64,000 nucleotides of DNA from Roseiarcus sp050012775. Lineage in GTDB: Bacteria > Pseudomonadota > Alphaproteobacteria > Rhizobiales > Beijerinckiaceae. Below the pieces are notes generated by a model. The model ran no database searches, was not told where the DNA came from, and saw only the letters and a program-made list of their open reading frames with translations. Positions within the stretch are counted from its first letter, which is position 1; each line of letters begins with the position of its first letter. This document shows positions 26,914 to 35,642 of the stretch, in pieces. The translations under genes and the position numbers were made by a program. The stretch covers positions 1 through 64,000 of the forward strand of contig JBEKGN010000003.1 of the NCBI GenBank assembly GCA_050012775.1. The letters run 5' to 3'.

Positions 26914-26927
26914 TGCGACCAGTCGCA
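26914..26927. promoter_or_regulatory. Short palindrome upstream of the prkA promoter
   Basis: TGCGAC and GTCGCA separated by CA form a 14-base palindrome about 210 bases upstream of the sigma-54-type promoter. That distance would suit an enhancer-binding protein site, but nothing ties it to a specific activator. The rest of 26787-27123 has no supported feature. Confidence 0.25.
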
Positions 26928-27123
26928 TTGGGCGCGACGGAACGCTCGACGCTCGCTGCCGAAAAGACGGCTGCCGACCGAAGCGGCCGTTCGTTTTCAT
27001 CGCCCTAGCCGATTCTCGCTCGCTCCAACGCGGACGGAACGCAAAGGCCGCGATAAGCCTTAAAATCAGCCGCGCCGGCGCGACCCGAACCTCGATTCGG
27101 CGCGGTGACAAGATGCGAGCCTG

Positions 27124-27139
27124 TGGCGCCAAACTTGCA
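27124..27139 (+). promoter_or_regulatory. Sigma-54-type promoter of the prkA operon
   Basis: TGGCGC, 5 bases, then TTGCA. The GG and GC doublets are 10 bases apart, matching the -24/-12 spacing of the consensus TGGCAC-N5-TTGCW with one mismatch in the upstream box. Transcription would begin near 27150, giving a leader of about 145 bases. The E. coli yeaGH homologue is known to use sigma-54, which supports this reading. Confidence 0.65.
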
Positions 27140-27293
27140 TGAAAATAGCGGCCTCTTGGGCGCGGTCGCTGCGCGCGCCGCCCAGGAGGATGTCGACAGC
27201 GTATCAATTCGGCACAAGCGTCAACCTTTCGTTAACCATTCGACATCAGATTGGAATCACAGGAAAAAGAACCAATCGCGCTGGAGGTCCGCA

Positions 27294-29303
27294 ATGAACG
27301 CCATAGCGGCGAACGTATTCGCGCCATCTGTTGCTACCGAGTCCGGTTCCGTCACGCCTCGAAAGGGCGCTGAAATCTTCAGCCTGTTCTCTTCCGCCTA
27401 TGCGCGGGAGCGGCGCGAGGTCATGAGCCTGACCGATTATCTCGAGGGGTGCCGCGAGGATCCCTCGATGTACGCCACCGCGGCGGAGCGGATGATCGCC
27501 GCCATCGGCGAGCCGAAGGTGATCGACACCAGCAAGGACTTGCGTCTCGGCCGCATTTTCCTCAACCGGACGATCAAGATCTATCCGAGCCTGGCCGGCT
27601 TTTTCGGCATGGAGGACACGATCCAGCGCGTCGTCAGCTATTTCCAACACGCGGCGCAAGGGCTCGAAGAGCGCAAGCAGATCCTCTATCTGCTCGGCCC
27701 CGTCGGCGGCGGCAAGTCGTCGCTCGCCGAGCGGCTGAAGCACCTGATGGAATCGCGGCCGATTTATGTGCTCGCGGCCGGCGAGGAGATCAGCCCCATC
27801 TTCGAATCCCCGCTCGGCATCTTCCGGCCGGACGCGATGGGCGCGGCTCTGGAGAAGCAATACGCCATTCCGCCCCGCCGCCTGACCGGCATCTGCTCGC
27901 CGTGGGCGGCCAAGCGGCTCGATCAATTCGACGGCGATCTCTCAAAATTCTCCGTCGTGAAAATGTATCCCTCGAAGCTGCGCCAGATCGGCGTCGCCAA
28001 GACCGAGCCGGGCGACGAAAACAATCAGGACATCTCGGCCCTGGTCGGCAAGATCGACATTCGTAAGCTCGAGCATTTCTCGCAACACGACCCCGACGCC
28101 TACAGCTATTCGGGCGGGCTCAATCGCACGACGCAGGGGCTGCTCGAGTTCGTCGAAATGTTCAAGGCGCCCATCAAGGTTCTGCATCCCTTGCTGACGG
28201 CGACGCAGGAAGGCAACTACGCCGGCACCGAAAATCTCGGCGCCTTGCCGTTCCAGGGCGTCGTCCTCGCCCATTCCAACGAGTCGGAATGGGAGCAGTT
28301 CAAGAACAACAGGAACAACGAAGCCTTCCTCGACCGCATTTGCGTGGTCAAGGTTCCCTACTGCCTGCGCGTCAGCGAAGAGGCGATGATCTACGCCAAG
28401 CTGCTCGAAAACAGCGACCTCGGCGCCGCGCCCTGCGCGCCGGAAGTGCTGGAAATTCTCGCCCGCTTCTGCATTCTCTCGCGCATCAAGGAGCACCAGA
28501 ACTCGCCACTGTTCTCGAAAATGCGCGTGTACAACGGCGACAGTCTCAAGGACACCGACCCCAAGGCGAAATCGATCCAGGAATATCGCGAGGCGGCTGG
28601 CGTTTCCGAGGGCATGGCGGGCATTTCGACCCGCTTCGCCTTCAAGGTTCTCTCCGAGACGTTCAACTTCGACAACGAGGAAATCGCCGCCGACCCGGTT
28701 CATTTGATGTACGTGCTCGAACAGGCGGTGAAGCGCGAGCAACACCCCAAGGAGGTCGAGGAGCGTTATCTCGACTTCATCAAGTCGATGCTGGCGCCGC
28801 GCTATGCCGAGTTCATCGGCCGCGAGATCCAGAAGGCCTATATCGAGTCCTACAGCGAATACGGCCAGAATCTCTTCAACCGCTACATCGCCTATGCCGA
28901 CGCCTGGATCGAGGAGCAGGATTACAAGGACGCCGACACCGGTCAGGTCTTCGACCGGCAAATTCTCGACGCCGAATTGTCGAAGACGGAGAAGCCGGCC
29001 GGCATCGCCAATCCCAAGGATTTCCGCAATGAAATCGTCAAGTTCGCGCTGCGCGCGCGGGCGAGCAACCAGGGCAAGAACCCCTCCTGGACCAGCTACG
29101 AGAAGATCCGCGAGGTGATCGAGAAGCGTATGTTCGGTCAGGTCGAGGAACTGCTGCCGATCATCAGCTTCGGCGCCAAGCAGGACTCCAAGACCGAGAA
29201 ACAACATGCCGACTTTCTCGAACGGATGATGTCGCGCGGCTACACCGAGCGGCAGGTTCGCCGCTTGGTCGAGTGGTACATGCGGGTCAACAAGGCCGGG
29301 TGA
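27294..29303 (+). CDS. prkA: PrkA/YeaG-family serine protein kinase
   Basis: A 669-residue protein. The AAA-like N-terminal domain has LLGPVGGGKSSLAERLK (P-loop) near residue 140 and LTGICSPWAAKRL. The C-terminal PrkA kinase part shows YCLRVSEEAMIYAKLL, TRFAFKVLSETFNFD and YIAYADAWIEEQDY. CTGGAGG lies 6 bases before the ATG. The family phosphorylates proteins under nitrogen or stress limitation in enterics and during sporulation in Bacillus. It leads the prkA-yeaH-spoVR operon behind a sigma-54-type promoter, so expression is probably linked to nitrogen status or another activator. Confidence 0.95.
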   Translation: MNAIAANVFAPSVATESGSVTPRKGAEIFSLFSSAYARERREVMSLTDYLEGCREDPSMYATAAERMIAAIGEPKVIDTSKDLRLGRIFLNRTIKIYPSLAGFFGMEDTIQRVVSYFQHAAQGLEERKQILYLLGPVGGGKSSLAERLKHLMESRPIYVLAAGEEISPIFESPLGIFRPDAMGAALEKQYAIPPRRLTGICSPWAAKRLDQFDGDLSKFSVVKMYPSKLRQIGVAKTEPGDENNQDISALVGKIDIRKLEHFSQHDPDAYSYSGGLNRTTQGLLEFVEMFKAPIKVLHPLLTATQEGNYAGTENLGALPFQGVVLAHSNESEWEQFKNNRNNEAFLDRICVVKVPYCLRVSEEAMIYAKLLENSDLGAAPCAPEVLEILARFCILSRIKEHQNSPLFSKMRVYNGDSLKDTDPKAKSIQEYREAAGVSEGMAGISTRFAFKVLSETFNFDNEEIAADPVHLMYVLEQAVKREQHPKEVEERYLDFIKSMLAPRYAEFIGREIQKAYIESYSEYGQNLFNRYIAYADAWIEEQDYKDADTGQVFDRQILDAELSKTEKPAGIANPKDFRNEIVKFALRARASNQGKNPSWTSYEKIREVIEKRMFGQVEELLPIISFGAKQDSKTEKQHADFLERMMSRGYTERQVRRLVEWYMRVNKAG

Positions 29304-29322
29304 GCGAAAGCGAGGAAGGGGA

Positions 29323-30642
29323 ATGCCTCAGTTCATCGATCGCCGCCTCAATCCGCGCGATAAGAACCTGGGCAATCGGCAACGCTTTCTTCGTCGGACG
29401 CGCGCGCAGATCAAACAGGCCGTCGATAAGGCGGTCCGCGAACGCACCATCGGCGACGCCGCCAAAGGCGGCTCGGTTTCGATTCCCGCGGACGGGATCG
29501 GCGAGCCGCACTTCCACCACGCCAACAGCGGCGGCGATCGCGAGCGCGTCTTTCCCGGCAACAAGGAGTTCGTTTCCGGCGACAGCCTCAAAAAGCCGCC
29601 GGACGGCGGCGCCGGTTCGGCAAGGGACGCCTCGGACTCGGGAAGCGGCGAGGACGCGTTCTCGTTCGCGCTGACCGAGGATGAATTCCTCGACATCCTC
29701 TTCGACGATCTCGAACTTCCCGAACTCGTCAAGGCCTCGCTGAAGGACGCCACGCTCAGCGAATATCGGCGCGCCGGCTATTCCAACGACGGCGCGACGC
29801 CCAATCTCAACGTGCTCAGGACCATGCGCTACTCCATGAGCCGCCGTCTGGCGCTGCGGCGCCCGAGCGCGGACGAAATTCAGCGTCTCGAAGACGAACT
29901 GATCGCGTTGCGGGAGAAGGATTCGCCCGACGTCGCCAACCGGCAGCGCGTCGCCGAGGCGTTTGCGGAGGTCGAGCGGCTCAGGCGCCGGCAGCGCGCG
30001 ATTCCTTTTATCGACCCGATCGACGTTCGCTACAATCGATTCACGCCCAAGATCGTTCCGCGCGCCAAGGCCGTGATGTTCTGTTTGATGGACGTATCGG
30101 CCTCGATGGGCGAACGCGAAAAGGACCTCGCCAAGCGATTCTTCATTCTCCTGCATCTCTTCCTCAAGCGCAAATACGAGCGTGTGGAGATCGTCTTCAT
30201 TCGCCACACGCACGAGGCCAGCGAAGTCGACGAGCAGGAATTTTTCTATGGCAAGGAATCGGGCGGAACCGTGGTCAGCTCCGCGTTGAAAGAAATGATC
30301 GGGATTCGCGAGAAGCGTTATCCCGTCGCGGATTGGAACATCTATTGCGCCCAGGCGTCCGACGGCGACAATTCAAGCAGCGACACGGGGGCCTGCCTGG
30401 AATTGCTGACCGACGCCATTCTGCCGTTGTCGCAATACTACGCCTATATCGAAATCGCCGATGGCGGCGGCGACGACAATCGCGGCGCGCCGACGAGCGG
30501 CAAGGAATTGTGGCGCGGCTACGCGGCGCTGGCTGAGGCCGCTCCCAATTTTGCGATGAAGCTGGTTCAGGAACGCGCCGACATCTACCCGGTCTTCCGC
30601 GAGCTTTTCGCCAAACAAAGCGGGAAAGGCGCGGCGCCATGA
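29323..30642 (+). CDS. yeaH: YeaH/YhbH-family (DUF444) protein
   Basis: A 439-residue protein of the YeaH family. It starts MPQFIDRRLNPRDKNLGNRQRF, has a Ser/Gly/Asp-rich segment near residues 85-115, EDEFLDILFDDLELP, and a von Willebrand A-like domain from about residue 245 with LMDVSASMGEREKDLAKRFF (a DxSxS MIDAS-like motif). It follows prkA by 19 bases and overlaps the spoVR start by 4 bases. In the known operons it works with the kinase; mechanism is unclear. Confidence 0.93.
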   Translation: MPQFIDRRLNPRDKNLGNRQRFLRRTRAQIKQAVDKAVRERTIGDAAKGGSVSIPADGIGEPHFHHANSGGDRERVFPGNKEFVSGDSLKKPPDGGAGSARDASDSGSGEDAFSFALTEDEFLDILFDDLELPELVKASLKDATLSEYRRAGYSNDGATPNLNVLRTMRYSMSRRLALRRPSADEIQRLEDELIALREKDSPDVANRQRVAEAFAEVERLRRRQRAIPFIDPIDVRYNRFTPKIVPRAKAVMFCLMDVSASMGEREKDLAKRFFILLHLFLKRKYERVEIVFIRHTHEASEVDEQEFFYGKESGGTVVSSALKEMIGIREKRYPVADWNIYCAQASDGDNSSSDTGACLELLTDAILPLSQYYAYIEIADGGGDDNRGAPTSGKELWRGYAALAEAAPNFAMKLVQERADIYPVFRELFAKQSGKGAAP

Positions 30643-32186
30643 CCCGATCGACCCTTGATGCGCGTGAGGGACGCACGCGCGGCTCGACGCATCTCTTCGA
30701 AGGCGCCGACTGGGATTTCCCGACCATGCAGCGCGTCTACGGGGCCGTGCAGGACATTGCGCTGAACGATCTCGGTCTCAGCGTCTTTCCCAATCAGATC
30801 GAGGTCATTTCGGCCGAGCAGATGCTCGACGCCTATTGCTCGGTCGGCATGCCGTTGATGTATTCTCACTGGTCGTACGGCAAACGCTTCGTTCGCGACG
30901 AGGCGCTGTATCGCAAGGGCTATCAGGCGCTCGCCTACGAAATCGTCATCAATTCCAATCCATGCATCAGCTACTACATGGAAGAGAATACGATGGCGAT
31001 GCAGACGCTGGTGCTCGCGCACGCGGCTTTCGGCCATAACCATTTTTTCAAGAACAATTATCTCTTCCAGCACTGGACCGATCCCAACGGCATTCTCGAC
31101 TATCTCGATTTCGCCAAGCGCTATGTCGCGGAATGCGAGGAGCGCCATGGCGTCGGGGCGGTCGAATCGGTGCTCGACGCCGCGCACGCCCTGATGAACC
31201 AGGGCGTGTTTCGCTACCGGCGCGCGACGAAGCTGAAGATGGGCGAGTATGAAAGCCGTCGCCGCCAACGACTCGCCAACGAGGCGGAGAGTTATTGCGA
31301 TCTCTGGCGCACTGTGCCCAATGCCGCCCACGCGCGCGAGCCGACGCTGAGCGAACAGGAAGCGCGCGAGCGCAAGCAGCGCCTGCGGTTGCCCGAGGAA
31401 AACATTCTCTATTTCCTCGAGAAAAATAGCCCGGTCTTGGACGACTGGCAGCGCGAGCTGCTGCGCATCGTGCGCAAAGTCGCGCAATATTTTTACCCGC
31501 AGCGACAGACCAAACTGATGAACGAAGGTTGCGCCACCTTCGTCCACTATCACATCGTGAACCGTCTCTACGACCAGGGTCTGATCTCCGAAGGCGCGCT
31601 GCTGGAGATCCTGCACAGCCATTCCAACGTCGTCCACCAGTCCGGTTTCGACGATTCCCATTTCAACGGCGTCAACCCCTATGCGCTGGGTTTCGCCATG
31701 ATGCAGGACATTCAGCGGATTTGCGTCGCGCCGACGGCGGAGGATCGCGAGTGGTTCCCCGACCTTGCGGGCCAAGACGATTGGCGCGGCGCTCTGAAAG
31801 ACATTTGGGCGAATTACCGCGACGAGTCTTTCGTCCGGCAGTTTTTGAGCCCGCATCTGATCCGCAAGCTCAAACTGTTCGTGCTGTCCGACAAGGCCGA
31901 CGAATCCAAATATCGCGTCGAGGCGATTCACGACGCCGAAGGTTACCGAAAAATTCGCAGCGCCTTGGCCGAAAGCTACGACATCAGCAGCATCGAGCCG
32001 GACATTCAGGTCGTCGACGTCGATCTGCTGGGCAATCGCGAGCTCATGCTTCGCCACACCGTCCGGAACGGGATCGCACTCGCCGCGGCGAGCCGCGACC
32101 AAGTGCTGCGCCACATACGCAGGCTTTGGGGCTACGAAGTGCGCCTTGAAGAAGCGCCGTCCGGCGCAAGCGAGGGTTCGCGCTGA
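30639..32186 (+). CDS. SpoVR/YcgB-family protein
   Basis: A 515-residue SpoVR-like protein. Landmarks: FPNQIEVISAEQMLDAY, YSHWSYGKRF, NSNPCISYYMEENT, HAAFGHNHFFKNN, then MNEGCATFVHYHIVNRLYD and NPYALGFAMMQDI. The many conserved His/Glu residues suggest a metal site. Its ATG overlaps the yeaH stop (ATGA). In Bacillus it is needed for spore cortex; in non-sporulating bacteria it travels with prkA and yeaH, so here it is the third member of that stress operon. Confidence 0.94.
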   Translation: MTRSTLDAREGRTRGSTHLFEGADWDFPTMQRVYGAVQDIALNDLGLSVFPNQIEVISAEQMLDAYCSVGMPLMYSHWSYGKRFVRDEALYRKGYQALAYEIVINSNPCISYYMEENTMAMQTLVLAHAAFGHNHFFKNNYLFQHWTDPNGILDYLDFAKRYVAECEERHGVGAVESVLDAAHALMNQGVFRYRRATKLKMGEYESRRRQRLANEAESYCDLWRTVPNAAHAREPTLSEQEARERKQRLRLPEENILYFLEKNSPVLDDWQRELLRIVRKVAQYFYPQRQTKLMNEGCATFVHYHIVNRLYDQGLISEGALLEILHSHSNVVHQSGFDDSHFNGVNPYALGFAMMQDIQRICVAPTAEDREWFPDLAGQDDWRGALKDIWANYRDESFVRQFLSPHLIRKLKLFVLSDKADESKYRVEAIHDAEGYRKIRSALAESYDISSIEPDIQVVDVDLLGNRELMLRHTVRNGIALAAASRDQVLRHIRRLWGYEVRLEEAPSGASEGSR

Positions 32187-32536
32187 CCGGGACGCGGTTG
32201 CGCCGCCTTGGGTCGGTGGAAATTCAATTTCCGGATCAGCTTTAAACCTGGATCGCCCCATGCACGCGGTTCGCGGCACGAGCGCGCGTCACGTTGCGGG
32301 GCGCCCACGCGTTCTCAATTCTTGCTAGAAGCGATGGGGGGACCCACGCCGTCAGCCGCGCCTGCCGACCTGTCGCATGGGGGACCCCGTGGGTGGTCGG
32401 GCGCTATTTCAGGCCTTCACGCGGGTGTCGATTGGGACCGCGCGGACGCCCCTTTGTAAATCGTGCAGCTAGGTGGCAGAGTCGACACGCCCGGTGACTG
32501 CGAACGCCGCGATATTCGATCCACTCGGAGCGAAAA
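32187..32536. other. Intergenic region after spoVR
   Basis: 350 bases with no supported gene. It contains a loose inverted repeat ACCCACG (about 32342) / CGTGGGT (about 32390) that might terminate the operon, but without a T-run. The next gene begins with GTG at 32537. Confidence 0.35.
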
Positions 32537-32926
32537 GTGGAAGACCTTGAGCGCTATCTTGATGAAGTTGTCGGTCCGACAATCATCGATTTCGCGAAGA
32601 ACCCGGGCTCAAAGCGCCATGCGTTCTTGGCCTGCGTCGCCACTTACCACGCGGTGGACTATCTCGCATACAACCGAACCAGGAAACTGACGCCGGGGGG
32701 AACAGCAGGAAAGCTAGTGAAAGCATTCGGCAAGGCGTCGGAAGACTTTACCCCAAAGGCCCAAAGTGCGGCCAAGTGTCCGACACTTGCGACCTGCGAT
32801 AGGTCACCATCGGCGATAAGTTCGCTGGCCCGTTCTACAATGGAATCGCCGCCGTCTGTGAATCACAATACCTGCGGACGCAGTTCCAAACGGCCGCCAG
32901 CAAGGTCAATACATGAGGCATTGAAA
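32537..32926 (+). pseudogene. Truncated hypothetical gene
   Basis: A GTG preceded by GGAG starts a protein-like N-terminal segment of about 72 residues (EDLERYLDEVVGPTIIDFAKN, RHAFLACVATYHAVDYLAY) that resembles a conserved hypothetical family. From about 32755 the frame loses protein character and runs open into the glycosyltransferase. Another frame (32803-32916) then reads like coding sequence (GDKFAGPFYNGIAAVCESQYL) after a stop. This looks like a broken gene rather than a true fusion. I cannot name the product. Confidence 0.5.
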
Positions 32927-33745
32927 ATGTCTATTCCAACCATTTTGACAATGTCCACCATCCCCCCGCGCTTCAAATATATTAAACCAGTATTACGAGC
33001 CGCACTAAATCAGTCGTTGCCTTTCAGAGAGATTCGCCTTTACATTCCTATAGGTTACCGACGCTTCCCCGATTGGGACGGTCTATTGCCAAAAGTGCCA
33101 GCCGGCGTCTCGATATGCCGTTGCGATACGGATTATGGTCCGGCAACCAAAGTGCTCGCCGCTGCTCGCGATCTGCGTGGTCAGGACGTCCATATCCTTT
33201 TTTGTGACGATGATCGGATTTACGATCATGATTGGCACGCCCGATTTAAACGCGAGGCCGAACGGCGCCCCAATACATGTATTGCCGGATTGGGCGCAAA
33301 TCTCCCAGACAATGTCCGATCGCAACTGTCAAACAACAGAGTTCCTCGCGGAAGCCGCAACCACAAAGCCTGGAGTTACAAACTAAAACGCATTTTGTCT
33401 CTTGGTCTCTTTAGGCCTCGGCTTTCGATACAGGAAGGCTTTATTGATCAATTCCACGGTTGCGGTGGCGTGCTGGTCAAGCCCGACTGGTTCCGCGATG
33501 AGGCTTTCGATATTCCGGAACTCATCTGGACCGTTGATGACGTGTGGTTGTCAGGACATTTGGAATTCGCGGGCATCCCCATTTGGATCACCGAAGGAAC
33601 CAACCCCGCTCATGTTCGAGCTGGAGGCGTTGAGCCGCTGACAAAGCACAAAGAACATGGCCACGATCGCCATAGCGCTAATCTTGTCGCGACCAATTAT
33701 TTCAGAACGCATTATGGCATTTGGACCACGTCCGACAATCATTGA
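32927..33745 (+). CDS. Putative glycosyltransferase (GT-A-like), low GC
   Basis: A 272-residue protein starting MSIPTILTMSTIPPRFKYI. The acidic motif ILFCDDDRIYDHDWHARF near residue 98 looks like the DxD metal site of GT-A glycosyltransferases; FHGCGGVLVKPDWF and ELIWTVDDVWLSGHLE follow, as in small glycosyltransferases with a late acceptor motif. GAGG lies 8 bases before the ATG. The open frame extends upstream to 32537 but that part is unrelated. Donor and acceptor are unknown. Base composition is clearly poorer in GC than its neighbours, which suggests transfer. No partner genes for a polysaccharide are beside it. Confidence 0.75.
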   Translation: MSIPTILTMSTIPPRFKYIKPVLRAALNQSLPFREIRLYIPIGYRRFPDWDGLLPKVPAGVSICRCDTDYGPATKVLAAARDLRGQDVHILFCDDDRIYDHDWHARFKREAERRPNTCIAGLGANLPDNVRSQLSNNRVPRGSRNHKAWSYKLKRILSLGLFRPRLSIQEGFIDQFHGCGGVLVKPDWFRDEAFDIPELIWTVDDVWLSGHLEFAGIPIWITEGTNPAHVRAGGVEPLTKHKEHGHDRHSANLVATNYFRTHYGIWTTSDNH

Positions 33746-34230
33746 TGGGGCTTATCCCTTAATCGGAGCAGTCGGCCACGCCTGCGGTTGCCGATACGCT
33801 GGTGGCGGCTGATAGGCGTCCGGTTGACAGACGTTGAGCCGAGATCCACCAAATGGCCGCCGGTTCAAGCCCAATGTGCGACCGTTTCGGGCTCCTGGCA
33901 AGCTGCGACCGCCAGCTGGACAGCCGCCACCTCGTCGGCGGACGGCGCCGAGGCGCGCCGAAGCCAAGTCGAGCGCTGAGAGCGCCGAATCTTCCTCAAT
34001 CAAGGCACGCGTCTCCCGTTGTTTTTGATGGAACGCGTGAGACCGAACGCCTCATGCTGTTGACGTGACTGGCGGCGGCGGCAGCTCCGCGATGAGCCGC
34101 AAGACTTCCGCGAACAGGACTTTGGGGCGGCCGCTTCGTTCATCCCCCAGTCATCCCCTATAGGCCAACCTGACGACTCGATCGAATCAACGCCCGCGCC
34201 AAGCGGGGTCAAGCCATTGCAGTGGGGCTC
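33746..34230. other. Intergenic region with no recognised gene
   Basis: 485 bases between the glycosyltransferase and the beta-propeller gene. Several short frames cross it on both strands but none has recognisable protein character or a good start. It may be debris next to the low-GC patch. Confidence 0.4.
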
Positions 34231-35532
34231 ATGATTTCGCGTTTTCTGACGGGCGCCGCCACGGTGGCGCTATGCGCCTTCATCGGTTCGGATTCGCTCG
34301 TCGACAGCGCGCAATCCCTGACGATTCCGACCTATTGCGTCAGCGGCGAGCAATGCGCTGCGCTGTGCCGCGGCCTGGTCGAGGTCGGCCAGACGCCGGA
34401 CGATTTCCTCCAGCGCGCTTCGTACGAACTCGGCGCGCCTGATTTCAAGGGCCTGCCGCCGGCCAATCTGACGATGCCGGCGCTCGTCGATCCCAAGAAC
34501 GTCTATTCCGAAATTGCGGCCGGCAAGTTCAGCCCGGCGACGGCGGGCGCCCTGTCGCGCGTCTACGCGCCCAATCTCATCACCGGCAAGGTCGACGTCA
34601 TCGATCCCGAGACGTTCAAGGTCGTCGACAGCTACGTCGCGATTCCGAGCCCGCAGCACATCGTGCCGTCGTGGGACTTGCAGACGCTGTGGGTGTCCGG
34701 CGACATCAGCTATCGCGGCGGCCATGCCTCGGTGGCGCCGATCGACCCGAAGACGGGCAAGGTGGGCAAGGCGATCGACCTGCCCGACGCCTACAACATG
34801 TATTTCACGCCCGACGGGCGCTCCGCGATCGTCGTCGCCGAGGCGATGCGGCGGCTCGAATTCCGCGATCCCCATACGATGGCGCTGCAGGGCTACGTCG
34901 CCGCTCCCCGATGCGCGGGGATCAACCACGCCGATTTCGCGCTCGACGGCTCCTACGCGATCTTCACCTGCGAATACGACGACACGCTGGCCAAGATCGA
35001 TCTCGTCCATCACACTCTCGCCGGCATGCTGCAATTGTCGCCCGGCCATATCCCGCAGGACATTCGCGTCGCGCCTGACGGTTCCGCCTATTTCGTCGCG
35101 GACATGCTGAAGGACGGGCTCGTCGTCGTCGACGGCGATTCGTTCAAGGAAATCGGCTTCATCCCGACCGGCGTCGGCGCGCACGGCCTTTATCCCAGCC
35201 GCGACGGCAAGCGCCTCTTCATCTCCAACCGCGGCACGCACAATCTCGGCGGCGTGAAGCTCGGCGACGGCAGCGTGTCCGTGCTCGACTTCGCCACGCG
35301 CAAGGTGGTCGCCACCTGGACGATCCCCGGCGGCGGCAGCCCCGACATGGGCAACGTCAGCGCCGACGGGAAATATTTGTGGCTTTCCGGCCGCTACGAC
35401 GGCGTCGTCTACGCCTTCAACACCGACGACGGCTCGGTCAAGACGATCCCCGTCGGCGGCATGCCGCACGGCCTCACCGTCTGGCCGCAGCCGGGGCGGT
35501 ACTCGCTCGGGCACACCGGGAATATGCGGTAG
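34231..35532 (+). CDS. Exported YVTN-type beta-propeller protein
   Basis: A 433-residue protein with a signal peptide (about 1-28), a Cys-rich start (YCVSGEQCAALCRG) and then repeated blades with V-IDPETFKVVDSY, HIVPSWDLQTLWVSGD, FTPDGRSAIVV, FISNRG and DMGNVSADGKYLWLSGRYD. The D/S-DGK-type turns and (I/V)x(V/I)IDPxT strands mark a YVTN/cytochrome-D1-like seven-bladed propeller. Such periplasmic propellers bind redox partners, metals or ligands; here no heme motif (CxxCH) was seen. The ATG at 34231 was preferred to a GTG three codons earlier. Ligand unknown. Confidence 0.82.
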   Translation: MISRFLTGAATVALCAFIGSDSLVDSAQSLTIPTYCVSGEQCAALCRGLVEVGQTPDDFLQRASYELGAPDFKGLPPANLTMPALVDPKNVYSEIAAGKFSPATAGALSRVYAPNLITGKVDVIDPETFKVVDSYVAIPSPQHIVPSWDLQTLWVSGDISYRGGHASVAPIDPKTGKVGKAIDLPDAYNMYFTPDGRSAIVVAEAMRRLEFRDPHTMALQGYVAAPRCAGINHADFALDGSYAIFTCEYDDTLAKIDLVHHTLAGMLQLSPGHIPQDIRVAPDGSAYFVADMLKDGLVVVDGDSFKEIGFIPTGVGAHGLYPSRDGKRLFISNRGTHNLGGVKLGDGSVSVLDFATRKVVATWTIPGGGSPDMGNVSADGKYLWLSGRYDGVVYAFNTDDGSVKTIPVGGMPHGLTVWPQPGRYSLGHTGNMR

Positions 35533-35556
35533 GGGCGGCCGCGCCGCCGAGTTGTA

Positions 35557-35577
35557 GACGCGACCGCTGGTCGCGTC
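35557..35577. terminator. Perfect 9-bp hairpin after the beta-propeller gene
   Basis: GACGCGACC (35557-35565), loop GCT, GGTCGCGTC (35569-35577). It lies 25 bases after the beta-propeller stop. No T-run follows. Confidence 0.5.
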
Positions 35578-35619
35578 CGGCGCGAAGCGCCTCGTCGTCT
35601 CAACTTCGGAGAAGCGGCG

Positions 35620-35642
35620 AGCCGCGGTCGACGACCGCGGCT
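35620..35642. terminator. Perfect 10-bp hairpin at the methyltransferase end
   Basis: AGCCGCGGTC (35620-35629), loop GAC, GACCGCGGCT (35633-35642). It overlaps the methyltransferase stop codon. With the hairpin at 35557 it forms a two-stem block between convergent genes. Confidence 0.5.

Noticed and set aside
26876..27142. A plus-strand 88-residue frame upstream of prkA
   Set aside because: No recognisable protein character, and the sigma-54-type promoter lies inside it.
32537..33745. A 402-residue fusion protein
   Set aside because: The first 130 codons lose protein character after about residue 72, and a good start with GAGG lies at 32927.
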